Shown piece by piece: positions 25,751 through 33,719 of a stretch of 64,000 nucleotides of DNA (position 1 is its first letter; every line of letters starts with the position of its first letter). Both the position numbers and the translations under genes were made by a program. Source of the stretch: JACVRW01 sp963803085 (GTDB lineage: Bacteria; Actinomycetota; Thermoleophilia; Solirubrobacterales; Thermoleophilaceae); NCBI GenBank assembly GCA_963803085.1, contig CAWDLE010000037.1, forward strand, positions 124,001-188,000, given 5' to 3'. The notes beneath the pieces were generated by a model, which saw only the letters and a program-made list of their open reading frames with translations, did no database searches and had not been told where the DNA came from.

Positions 25751-26175
25751 GGCTCGCGGCGCCAGTCTTGGCGCCCGCCCGTCTTCTCGAGCAGGACAAC
25801 CTCCGCGATCTCGACTCCGCGCTCGATGCCCTTGACCATGTCGTAGACGGTGAGCGCCGCGACCGCGGCAGCCGTGAGCGCCTCCATCTCCACGCCGGTC
25901 GGACCCGTGGTGCGCGCCTCGGTCTCGATCTCGACCCGGTCTTCACCCACCTCGATGCGCACGTCCACGAAAGACAGAGCAAGCGGATGACAGAGCGGGA
26001 TCAGCTCGGCGGTGCGCTTGGCCGCCTGGATGCCGGCGATACGCGCCGTCGAGACCACGTCGCCCTTGGGCGCGTCGCCCCGCGCCACCGCCGCGGCGGT
26101 GTCAGTCGACATGCGCACCACCGCCCGCGCCAGCGCTCGCCGGTCCGTGGCCTGCTTGTCGCCCACGTCGACCAT
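25747..26175 (-). CDS. moaC: Cyclic pyranopterin monophosphate synthase MoaC
   Basis: 142 residues from ATG 26175. It works with MoaA to turn GTP into cyclic pyranopterin monophosphate. Motifs: MVDVGDKQATDRRALA, KGDVVSTARIAGIQAAKRTAELIPLCHPL (catalytic region) and GPTGVEMEALTAAAVAALTVYDMVKG. In-frame sequence upstream of the ATG reads ELTHLDDAGSAR, which matches the conserved N-terminus of MoaC (LTHINAAGEAH in E. coli). The true start may therefore lie farther up, but only CTG codons are available there (26220, 26199). moaA is not in the window. Confidence 0.93.
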   Translation of the reverse strand: MVDVGDKQATDRRALARAVVRMSTDTAAAVARGDAPKGDVVSTARIAGIQAAKRTAELIPLCHPLALSFVDVRIEVGEDRVEIETEARTTGPTGVEMEALTAAAVAALTVYDMVKGIERGVEIAEVVLLEKTGGRQDWRREP

Positions 26176-26212
26176 CCGGGCACTCCCGGCGTCGTCCAGG
26201 TGTGTGAGCTCG

Positions 26213-26953
26213 TCAGGCAGGCTGGTGGGTCCGCTGCGCCGCCGCGATCAGGTCGCGCACGGCGTGCTCGTCGCCGCGCCGGAGCAGCTCGATCGGATCG
26301 GGGTCGCCGTTCACGATCGACTCGAAGAAGACCTTGCGGTCCTGGTAGGTGGGCAGCGTGCCCTTCGCCCAGCCGCGCACCTCGTTCAGCAGGAGCGCGA
26401 GGCGGGCGTAGGGCTCGCCGTACTCCGCGGCAATCTCGTCGCGGATCCGCTTCGCGAGTGCCGGAGAAGCCCCCGCGGTCGAGATGGCGATCGCGAGCGG
26501 CCCGGTGCGGATGATCGCCGGGAGGATGAAGTTGCAGAGCGGCGGCACGTCGACCACGTTCACGAGCATCGCGCGCCGCTCGGCGTCGTCGTAGATCTGG
26601 ATGTTCACGTCGGTGTCGTTCGTGGCTGCGATCACCATGAAGACGCCCTCGAGGTCGTCCGCGCCGGCGTACTCGCGCTGTTCCCAGCGGATCGAGCCCT
26701 CGGCCGCCAGCTCGCGCAGCGGCTCGATAGCGTTCGGCGCGATCAGCAAGACCTCGCCCTCGCACGCGAGCAACCCCTCGACCTTCTCGAGGCCGATGTC
26801 ACCGCCGCCGACCACCACGCAGCGGCGTCCGCTCAGCTTCAGGCAGGCGATGTAGAAGGGGATGTCGAGCATCCCCTGAACGCAGCTCTGGTCGCAGACG
26901 CCCTTCTTGAGCTGGCAGACGCATTCCTTGCCGGCGTAGGCGTGAGCTGGCAT
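26213..26953 (-). CDS. Precorrin-2 dehydrogenase / sirohydrochlorin ferrochelatase-type protein
   Basis: 246 residues from ATG 26953. NAD-dependent oxidation of precorrin-2 to sirohydrochlorin, as in Met8p or the N-terminal half of CysG, which may also insert iron. The core starts at DIPFYIACLKLSGRRCVVVGGGD, with the Rossmann glycines, then VFMVIAATND, NVVDVPPLCNFILPAIIRTGPLAIAISTAGASPALAKRIRDEI. Preceding the core is an unusual Cys-rich extension (KECVCQLKKGVCDQSCVQG). Together with the CobA domain at 20 kb, the cell could make siroheme. The first methionine (26998) gives an implausible basic leader and was rejected. Confidence 0.88.
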   Translation of the reverse strand: MPAHAYAGKECVCQLKKGVCDQSCVQGMLDIPFYIACLKLSGRRCVVVGGGDIGLEKVEGLLACEGEVLLIAPNAIEPLRELAAEGSIRWEQREYAGADDLEGVFMVIAATNDTDVNIQIYDDAERRAMLVNVVDVPPLCNFILPAIIRTGPLAIAISTAGASPALAKRIRDEIAAEYGEPYARLALLLNEVRGWAKGTLPTYQDRKVFFESIVNGDPDPIELLRRGDEHAVRDLIAAAQRTHQPA

Positions 26954-26978
26954 GTGAATGAGTCTAGAACCCGGTATC

Positions 26979-27866
26979 TCAGGTTTCTTCTGGCGCAAGC
27001 GCAGTGATGGCGTCCACCTCGTCTGGTGTCAGTGAGATGTGAGCGGCGGCGAGGTTCTCCTTGAGGTGCTGGATGCTGGTGGTGCCGGGGATGGGCAGCG
27101 CCTGCTCGGTGCGGTGCAGCTGCCAAGCGAGAGCGATCTGCTGAGGGGTGGCGTCGTTCCTCTCGGCGATGGGATCGATCACGGCGTGGAACGGCCGGCC
27201 CTCGTCGCCTCCGGGGATGGCGCCCGGGTGCCAGGGTGAGAAGACGATGCCGGCGTCCTGGGCGACCCGCCGCACGGCGGCGCCGAGGCGGACGGCGACG
27301 TTGTAGTGGACGGTGATGGCGGCGATGTCGGTGATCGACATGGCGGTGCGGAGTTGCTCGGCACTGACGTTGGAGAGGCCGATGTGGCGGATGAGGCCGT
27401 CCTGGCGCATCCCCGCGAGCGTGTCGACGATCTCCTCGAATGGAGCGTCGGTCATGGTCGGCGTGTGGAGGTAGTAGAGGTCGATGTGGTCCAGGCCGAG
27501 CCGGCGCGCGCTCATCTGCGCCGCGTGGCGGAGGTAGTGCGGGTTCCCGACTGCGCCCATGTCGGTGTACTCGGGGCCGTCGCGGACGAACCCGCCCTTG
27601 GTGGCGATGACCAGCTGTTCTGGATACGGGTGCAGGGCCTCGCGGATGAGCTCCTCGTTGGAGTGAGGGCCGTAGGCGTCGGCTGTGTCGATGAAGGTCA
27701 CGCCCGCGGCGACAACTTCTCGCAGCAACGCGACGCCCTTGTCATGGTCGGGGTATTCGCCCCAGACCTTCGGTCCGGTCAACTGCATCGCCCCGTAACC
27801 GATGCGCCCAACGGTCAGGTCGTCGCCGATCGTCACGGTTTCGTCGATGTGCGTGACTCGGGTCAT
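26979..27866 (-). CDS. Aldo/keto reductase
   Basis: 295 residues from ATG 27866 (MTRVTHIDET). TIM-barrel NADPH oxidoreductase. The catalytic tetrad is present: Asp and Tyr in FIDTADAYGPHSNEEL, Lys in VIATKGGFV, and His in LYYLHTPTM. Late motifs IGLSNVSAEQL and IPGTTSIQHLKENLAA bind the cofactor phosphate. Most like the oxidoreductases of the YdhF/plant AKR13-type group; no substrate can be named. An upstream in-frame ATG at 27971 would add an Arg-rich leader and is less likely. Confidence 0.9.
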   Translation of the reverse strand: MTRVTHIDETVTIGDDLTVGRIGYGAMQLTGPKVWGEYPDHDKGVALLREVVAAGVTFIDTADAYGPHSNEELIREALHPYPEQLVIATKGGFVRDGPEYTDMGAVGNPHYLRHAAQMSARRLGLDHIDLYYLHTPTMTDAPFEEIVDTLAGMRQDGLIRHIGLSNVSAEQLRTAMSITDIAAITVHYNVAVRLGAAVRRVAQDAGIVFSPWHPGAIPGGDEGRPFHAVIDPIAERNDATPQQIALAWQLHRTEQALPIPGTTSIQHLKENLAAAHISLTPDEVDAITALAPEET

Positions 27867-27987
27867 GGCATCGATCATGCCCGCCGGCCGTCGACCCGTC
27901 GTCCCCCACCGGGCGACTCTTCGTGTACCGCGTGCGGGGTAGGCGCCATAGGACAAGCTCGACGTCAGCACCTGGCTGCGCCCAACG

Positions 27988-29565
27988 TCAGCGCTTGAAC
28001 ACGTCGCGCAGCGTCTTGCGGCCCACGCGGGCGAGCGGCAGCGCGCCGCGGCGCAGCGCGCCAGGCTTGTCGGCGTCGCGGCCGTAGAGCAACCGAGCCG
28101 AGGCCTGCATGGCCTTGCCGAGCGCCTCGTCGTATGGGTGCCACCAGAAGTCGCGCGTGCGCGAGGGCTCCCAGGTCACGAGCTTGATGTTCACGCACTC
28201 GTAGAGGCCGAACTTCGAATGCGAGCGGCCGAGGCCGGAGTTCTTCACGCCGCCCCAGGAGCACGAGCAGGCGCCGTGGCTGAACATGTGGTCGTTCACC
28301 CACACCATCCCGGACTCGAGGCGCCCGGCGATGCGCTCGCCCTTCGCCCGGTTCATGGTCCACACGGAGGCGCCGAGGCCGAACTCCGAGTCGTTCGCGA
28401 GCGCGATCGCCTCGTCCTCGTCTTCCACGGTCATGATCGGGACGACGGGACCGAAGATCTCCTCGCGCATGATCCGCATGTCGTGCGTGACCCCCGTGAG
28501 GACGGCGGGGCGGAAGAAGGGCGCCTCGGCGCCGCCGCAGTGCAGGGTCGCGCCGTTCGCTACGGCGTCGTCCACGAGCTCCTTAACGGTCTCGAGCTGC
28601 TCCGAGGAGATCATCGGCCCGATCTCGGTCTCCCACTCCATCGGGTCGCCCACTCGGAGCGCCTTCGCGCCCTCCACCACACCCTCGATGAAGCGCTCGG
28701 CCACGTCCTTCACCACGTACACACGCTCGATTCCCGAGCAGGTCTGCCCGGCGTTCGCGAAGCCGCCCCAGAGGCAGCCCGAGATCGCGTTGTTCATGTT
28801 CGCGTCGGCGCACACGATCATCGCGTCCTTGCCGCCGAGCTCCAGCACGGAGCCCTTCATCCGCTGAGCGCACTCCACGCCAACCCCGCGCCCGACCTCG
28901 ACGGAGCCCGTGAAGAAGATCTTCGACGCGCTCGACTCCACCAGTGCCTGACCGACCGCGCCGCCGCCGTGCACGGTTCGCACGAGGCCCTCGGGCACGC
29001 CTGCACGCTCGAACACCTCCTGGATCCGCTGGCCGATCAGCGGCGTGAGCGACGCCGGCTTCAGCACTACGCCGTTGCCCGCCATCAGGGCGATCGCCAC
29101 CTCGCCGAACGGGATCGACCAGGGGTAGTTCCAGGGAGCGATGACGCCGACGACCCCGAGCGGCTCGTAGGTGAAGCGGGCGCGCTTCTGCTTGATGAAG
29201 ATCGGCAGCGGGATGCGCTCGTCCGCGAGGATCCCCGGCCCGGCGTCCGCGAGCCAGCGGAGCGAGTCGATCGTGGGGAGGAGCTCCATCACGTACGACT
29301 CGTTGCGGACCTTCCCCTGCTCGCGTGTGAGCAGCTCGGCGAGCTCGTCGATCTGGTCGATCAGCGCCTGGGCCGCGCGGCGCATGTAGCGCGCGCGATC
29401 CACCAGCGGCAGCTGCGCCCAGAAGGGCTGCACGCTCGCCACGTCGTCGACCACGGACTGGACCTGGTCGGGCGTGATCGTCGGGACGGCGCCGAGGCGC
29501 TGGCCGTCGAGTGGGCTGAAGGACTCGAGCTCGGTGGCCTCGGCAGGCCGCAGTGCAGCTTCCAT
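27988..29565 (-). CDS. NAD(P)-dependent aldehyde dehydrogenase
   Basis: 525 residues from ATG 29565; the frame upstream is the shadow of rarA. It oxidises an aldehyde to the acid. Motifs: GVVGVIAPWNYPWSIPFGEV, VLKPASLTPL, FFTGSVEVGRGV, the catalytic Glu in VLELGGKDAMIV and the catalytic Cys in GQTCSGIERVYV. GVKNSGLGRSHSKFGLYECVN near the end is typical of class 3-like and betaine-aldehyde-type enzymes. It has a 50-residue C-terminal extension beyond the usual end. The real substrate is unknown. It follows rarA by 14 bases. Confidence 0.92.
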   Translation of the reverse strand: MEAALRPAEATELESFSPLDGQRLGAVPTITPDQVQSVVDDVASVQPFWAQLPLVDRARYMRRAAQALIDQIDELAELLTREQGKVRNESYVMELLPTIDSLRWLADAGPGILADERIPLPIFIKQKRARFTYEPLGVVGVIAPWNYPWSIPFGEVAIALMAGNGVVLKPASLTPLIGQRIQEVFERAGVPEGLVRTVHGGGAVGQALVESSASKIFFTGSVEVGRGVGVECAQRMKGSVLELGGKDAMIVCADANMNNAISGCLWGGFANAGQTCSGIERVYVVKDVAERFIEGVVEGAKALRVGDPMEWETEIGPMISSEQLETVKELVDDAVANGATLHCGGAEAPFFRPAVLTGVTHDMRIMREEIFGPVVPIMTVEDEDEAIALANDSEFGLGASVWTMNRAKGERIAGRLESGMVWVNDHMFSHGACSCSWGGVKNSGLGRSHSKFGLYECVNIKLVTWEPSRTRDFWWHPYDEALGKAMQASARLLYGRDADKPGALRRGALPLARVGRKTLRDVFKR

Positions 29566-29579
29566 GGCGAGGGATTCTG

Positions 29580-30914
29580 TCAGTCGCGGCCGCGTGCGCG
29601 GCGGATGCGCTCGAGCCGCTCGCCCAGCTCCGCCTCCTCGCCGTGCTCGGAGAGCTCGAGGAAGCGCTCGCCCACAGCCTCCTCCGGCATCAGCTCCTGC
29701 TCGGCGACGCCCTCCGGGTGAGAGTGGGGGTAGTCGTAGTCGAGCCCGCGGCCGAGCTTCTTGGCGCCCGGGTAGGCGGCGCTGCGGAGAGGCGCAGGAG
29801 GCTCGGGCGTCCCGTGGTCGCGCACCCACGCGCGGGCGCGCTTGATCGCCTCGTAGGACGCGTTCGACTTCGGAGCGAGTGAGAGGTACACCGCTGCCTG
29901 GGCGAGGTTGAGCGCGCACTCGGGCAGGCCCACATGCTCGACGGCGTGGGCGGCGCTCACCGCCACCTCGAGCGCACGAGGGTCGGCGTTGCCGATGTCC
30001 TCGCTGGCCAGTACCACCATGCGGCGTGCGATGAAGCGTGGGTCCTCTCCGCCCTCAAGCATCGCGGCCAGGTAGAGGAGCGACGCGTCCGGATCGGAGC
30101 CGCGTGTGGACTTGATCCAGGCCGAGATCAGGTCGTAGTGGAGGTCGCCGCCCTTGTCGTAGAGGATCGCGCTGCGCTGGAGCGCGTCCTCGGCCACGCG
30201 CAGGGTGACGGCACCGTTCTGGCCGACAGTCTGCGCTGCGAGCTCGAGTGCGGAGAGCGCCGTGCGCGCATCGCCAGCCGAGCGCGCAGCGAGGAATTCG
30301 AGGGCGTCCTCGTCCACCCGCGGCGCGTCCGGGATGCCGCGCTCGCCGCCGAGGGCGCGGCGCAGCAGCGCGAGCACGTGCTCGTCCTCGAGCGAGCGAA
30401 GCTCGTAGATCCGGCAGCGCGAGAGCAGCGCCGAGTTCACCTCGAAGTAGGGGTTCTCCGTGGTGGCCCCCACCAGGATCACTGTGGCGTCCTCCACCGC
30501 CGGCAGCAGCGTGTCCTGCTGCGCCTTGTTGAAGCGGTGGATCTCGTCGAGGAAGAAGATCGTGCGCTCGCCACTGGTCGTGAGCCGGTGCCGCGCACGC
30601 TCGATCACCGCGCGCACCTCGGCTCGGCCGGCGTTCACCGCGGAGGCCTCCTCGAACGCCGCGCGGGCGTTCACCGCGAGCAGCCGCGCGAGCGTGGTCT
30701 TGCCCGTGCCCGGCGGCCCGTAGAGGATCATCGAGTGCGGACGGCCCTCCTCGAGCGCCGTCCGCAGCGCCGACCCTCGGCCGAGCAGGTGCTCCTGGCC
30801 GACGAACTCGCCCAGCGATGCCGGTCGCATGCGTGCGGCCAGCGGCTGGCCGGCGATATCGCTCGCGTCAGGCCCCGTCGCGGCGTCCTGGGTCTCGAAC
30901 AGCTGCTCTTCCAC
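29580..30914 (-). CDS. rarA: Replication-associated recombination protein A (AAA+ ATPase)
   Basis: 444 residues from GTG 30914; the longer frame runs into the upstream hydrolase. RarA/MgsA acts at stalled replication forks, related to eukaryotic WRNIP1. Motifs: RPASLGEFVGQEHLLG, Walker A MILYGPPGTGKTTLAR (about 73-88), Walker B IFFLDEIHRFNKAQQD, sensor ILVGATTENPYFEVNSALLSRC, and the C-terminal tetramerisation part (KSTRGSDPDASLLYLAAML, ASEDIGNADPRAL, PKSNASYEAIKRA). All are diagnostic. It starts 20 bases after the hydrolase gene. Confidence 0.95.
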   Translation of the reverse strand: MEEQLFETQDAATGPDASDIAGQPLAARMRPASLGEFVGQEHLLGRGSALRTALEEGRPHSMILYGPPGTGKTTLARLLAVNARAAFEEASAVNAGRAEVRAVIERARHRLTTSGERTIFFLDEIHRFNKAQQDTLLPAVEDATVILVGATTENPYFEVNSALLSRCRIYELRSLEDEHVLALLRRALGGERGIPDAPRVDEDALEFLAARSAGDARTALSALELAAQTVGQNGAVTLRVAEDALQRSAILYDKGGDLHYDLISAWIKSTRGSDPDASLLYLAAMLEGGEDPRFIARRMVVLASEDIGNADPRALEVAVSAAHAVEHVGLPECALNLAQAAVYLSLAPKSNASYEAIKRARAWVRDHGTPEPPAPLRSAAYPGAKKLGRGLDYDYPHSHPEGVAEQELMPEEAVGERFLELSEHGEEAELGERLERIRRARGRD

Positions 30915-30933
30915 GACCTCAAGTCTCGCAGCG

Positions 30934-31726
30934 CTACGCGCGCACACGGGCAAGGAAGCCGGTGAGCGCCTCGGCGCACGCGGCCGGCGCGTCCTCCCAG
31001 ACGAAGTGGCGCGCGCCGTCCACAACCACCAGCTCCGTGTCGGGCAGCTCGCGCTGGAAGCGGTGCGCGCCGGCCACCGGCGCGAACTCGTCGTCCTCGC
31101 CCCACAGGAGCAGCGTGGGCACGGCCAGCGCGGCGAGGTCGTAGCCCGTCGAGCTTCGCGAAGTCGCCGGAGCGGTACAGCTCGAGCTGCCCGCGCCGGC
31201 GCGTGTCGTCGGCGTAGGCCTTCCAGTACTCGGCGATCGCCTCGTCGGTCATGCCGCTGCTGGACCCATGCATCAGGGCTTCGAATCCATCGCGCTCGAA
31301 GCCGGCCATCAGCTGCTCGCCCGTGCCCGGCTCGCGCAGCGCCTTGGCAAAGCCGTGCCACTTGCCGTTCGGGAAGAAGCCCGTCGAGCTGATCACAAGC
31401 GCGCGCACGGCGTCGGGGTGCTCGCACGCCCAGCGCAGTCCGACAAGTCCGCCCCAGTCGTGGACCACCAGCACGCAGGCCTCGATCCCGAGCTCCGAGC
31501 GGAAGCGCTCCACCGACTCGATGTGGCGCTCCCAGGTGCCTGGAGGATCCGGCTCCGAGTCCCCGTAGCCGGCGAAGTCCGGCGCCACCGCACGCCAGCC
31601 CGCTTCCGCCACGGCGGGCATCGCGTCGTTCCACATGAACGACGACTCCGGGAACCCGTGCAGCATGAGGACCACGGGCGCGTCCGCAGGACCGCTTTCG
31701 CGGTATGAGAGTCCGGCGGCCACCAT
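30934..31726 (-). CDS. Alpha/beta hydrolase (haloalkane dehalogenase/epoxide hydrolase type), one frameshift
   Basis: About 263 residues if repaired. ATG at 31726. The N-terminal part has the oxyanion motif VVLMLHGFPESSFMWND and the nucleophile elbow VLVVHDWGGLVGLRWA, where Asp rather than Ser is the nucleophile; this points to dehalogenase or epoxide hydrolase chemistry. After GDFAKLDG the frame shifts at the run 31145-31147 (one extra G on the coding strand). It then continues as YDLAALAVPTLLLWGEDDEF and ends VDGARHFVWEDAPAAC with the catalytic His and stop at 30934. Unrepaired, the frame runs on into rarA. It may be an assembly error or a recent mutation. Confidence 0.78.
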
Positions 31727-31756
31727 CTAACCTTGGAGAATGACTGTCTTGCACAA

Positions 31757-31777
31757 GCCGCGGGCGTTGCCCGCGGC
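31757..31777. repeat. Palindromic element GCCGCGGGC-GTT-GCCCGCGGC
   Basis: A perfect 9-bp stem with loop GTT lies in the 57 bases between the divergent hydrolase and DUF1385 genes. Its flanks (AAGC before, GCGCAG after) match the hairpins at 12030-12117, while three stem bases differ with matching changes on both arms. It may influence either promoter. Confidence 0.75.
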
Positions 31778-31783
31778 GCAGTG

Positions 31784-32605
31784 ATGACATCTCCTGTTCC
31801 TGAGGACAAGCTGCGGCTCGGTGGTATGGCGCTTCGCAACGGCCTGCTCGTCCACGGGCCGACGCACTGGGCGGCGGCCGTGCGCACGGACGATGGCGAG
31901 CTGAAGGTCGCATCGGGTCCCAAGCCGAATTTGGGAGGCAAGGCGGCGGAGCGACTTCCCGGTATCCGCGGCGTCGTGAAGCTGGCCGAGGCGATGGCCG
32001 TGATCCCGCTCGTCAAGCGCGCGCTGCCGGAGGCGCGGCTACCCATGCAGGACGTCAGGACCCTCGGCGCGATGGGCGCCGCGGCCCTCGGCGGGCACGC
32101 GATCCGCACCGCGGGCTCACACAAACCCGGCACGCGCACCGCGGGCCGCGAGGCCGCCGTGGCGCTCGTGAGCCTCGCGCCTGCGCTGCTGGCGCTGCGC
32201 AGTGGGGACCTCGCCGCGTACCACGGCGTCGAGCACAAGTCGATCGCCGCATACGAGGACGGCGAGGACGCCGCCGACGCCAACAAGGAGCACGACCGCT
32301 GCGGCTCCCACCTCGTCGCGCCGATGCTCACGGCGGCCGCGGTGGGGAACGTGGCGATGCGCCGGGCGGGACTGCGCGGCCCCGCGGCCGAGGCCGCGGT
32401 AGGGCTCGGCAGCGCGGCCGTGGCCGTCGAGGTCTTCGCCTGGGGCGAACGCCACCCCGACTCGGGCTTCACGCGGATGATGCGCCGGCCGGGCTTTGAG
32501 ATTCAACGCGTGATCGGCACGCGTGAACCCACGCCCGAGCAGCTCGAGGTCGGCAGGGCGGCTCTCGCAGAGATCCTGCGCGTGGAGGGCGCGGAGGCGG
32601 CCTAG
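31784..32605 (+). CDS. DUF1385 family membrane protein
   Basis: 273 residues from ATG 31784 (MTSPVPEDKLRLGGMALRNG). The family signature is present: LAAYHGVEHKSIAAYEDGE (about 143-161) followed by KEHDRCGSHLVAP. The N-terminus GGMALRNGLLVHGPTHWAAAVR is also typical (usually GGQAVMEGVMMR). Hydrophobic stretches occur around 95-140 and 175-215. The function is unknown; DUF1385 proteins are conserved in Firmicutes and Actinobacteria and often sit near prfA or rpmE, which is not the case here. It is followed after 3 bases by the nicotinate phosphoribosyltransferase gene. Confidence 0.85.
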   Translation: MTSPVPEDKLRLGGMALRNGLLVHGPTHWAAAVRTDDGELKVASGPKPNLGGKAAERLPGIRGVVKLAEAMAVIPLVKRALPEARLPMQDVRTLGAMGAAALGGHAIRTAGSHKPGTRTAGREAAVALVSLAPALLALRSGDLAAYHGVEHKSIAAYEDGEDAADANKEHDRCGSHLVAPMLTAAAVGNVAMRRAGLRGPAAEAAVGLGSAAVAVEVFAWGERHPDSGFTRMMRRPGFEIQRVIGTREPTPEQLEVGRAALAEILRVEGAEAA

Positions 32606-32608
32606 GCC

Positions 32609-33679
32609 ATGGCCACCGAGGCCGGAAGCCGGACGCGGCTCGATCCGGAGGTCTTCCGGCTTCCGGTGGAGAGGATGCGCGACGGCTACTACACCGACGC
32701 GTACTTCAACCTCACCCGGCAGCTGCTCATCGAGACGGGACACCGCCCGTCGGTGACCGTCCAGGTCTTCCAGAAGCACCACTCGGTTCTCGGTGGGATC
32801 GATGAGGCGATCGCCGTGCTCAAGCTCTGCTCGGACGACTGGAGCGCCCTGGAGGTGCACGCGCTGCACGAGGGCGACGAGATCGAGCCCTGGGAGCCCG
32901 TCCTCCAGATCCAGGGCGACTACGCGCTGTTCGCCCACCTCGAGACCGTCTATCTCGGCTCCCTCGCGCGCCGGACGCGCATCATGCGCAACGTCCGCGA
33001 GGTGGTGGATGCGGCCCGCGGCAAGCCGATCCTCTTCTTCCCCGCTCGCCACGATCACTGGCTCGTCCAGACCGGCGACGGCTGGGCCGCGCACGTGGCC
33101 GGGGCGATCGGAGTGTCCACCGACGCCCAGGCCTCGTGGTGGGGTGGGCGTGGGGTGGGCACCGTCCCGCACGGGCTGATCGCGGCGTTCGGCGGCGACA
33201 CCGTCGCGGCCGCCCGTGCCTGGGCCGACCGCTTCGCAGACGAGATGAACGTGACCGTGCTGGTGGACTTCGAGAACGATTCGGTTCGCACCGCGCTCGA
33301 GGTGGCGGACGCGCTCGGGGACCGGCTCTGGGGCGTGCGCCTCGACACCTCCGAGCTGCTGGTGGACCGGGCGCTGTGGCACGAGATGGGCCGGTTCAAG
33401 GCCACCGGGGTGAACCCCGTCCTGGTCGGCAAGGTCCGCGAGGGGCTCGACGCCGCGGGCCACGAGGGAGTGCACATCGTGGTGTCCGGTGGCTTCGACG
33501 CGGAGAAGATCCGCGAGTTCGAGAGGGTCGGCGCGCCGGTGGACGCCTACGGCGTTGGATCGTCCCTCGTCCAGGGCGCCAACGACTTCACCGCGGACGT
33601 GGTGAGGCTCGAGGGACGGGACTGCGCGAAGGCCGGACGGACCTTCAAGCCCAACCCCCGGCTAGTGAGAGTGTTGTAG
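32609..33679 (+). CDS. Nicotinate phosphoribosyltransferase family protein
   Basis: 356 residues, ATG start. It makes nicotinate mononucleotide in NAD salvage. Visible blocks: DGYYTDAYFNLTRQLL near the N-terminus, EPVLQIQGDYALFAHLETVYLG, FPARHDHWLVQTGDGWAAHVAG, GVGTVPHGLIAAFGGDTVAAARAW, VDFENDSVRTALEVADALGDRLWGVRLDTSE, and VSGGFDAEKIREFE with YGVGSSLVQG near the phosphate site. This is the shorter form of the family (about 350 residues, like archaeal and PncB2-like enzymes). The family is secure; quinolinate use is less likely. Confidence 0.88.
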   Translation: MATEAGSRTRLDPEVFRLPVERMRDGYYTDAYFNLTRQLLIETGHRPSVTVQVFQKHHSVLGGIDEAIAVLKLCSDDWSALEVHALHEGDEIEPWEPVLQIQGDYALFAHLETVYLGSLARRTRIMRNVREVVDAARGKPILFFPARHDHWLVQTGDGWAAHVAGAIGVSTDAQASWWGGRGVGTVPHGLIAAFGGDTVAAARAWADRFADEMNVTVLVDFENDSVRTALEVADALGDRLWGVRLDTSELLVDRALWHEMGRFKATGVNPVLVGKVREGLDAAGHEGVHIVVSGGFDAEKIREFERVGAPVDAYGVGSSLVQGANDFTADVVRLEGRDCAKAGRTFKPNPRLVRVL

Positions 33680-33719
33680 GACTCATGTCTAGGCCGGCTA
33701 TGGCCGATTGGGGTACTGG

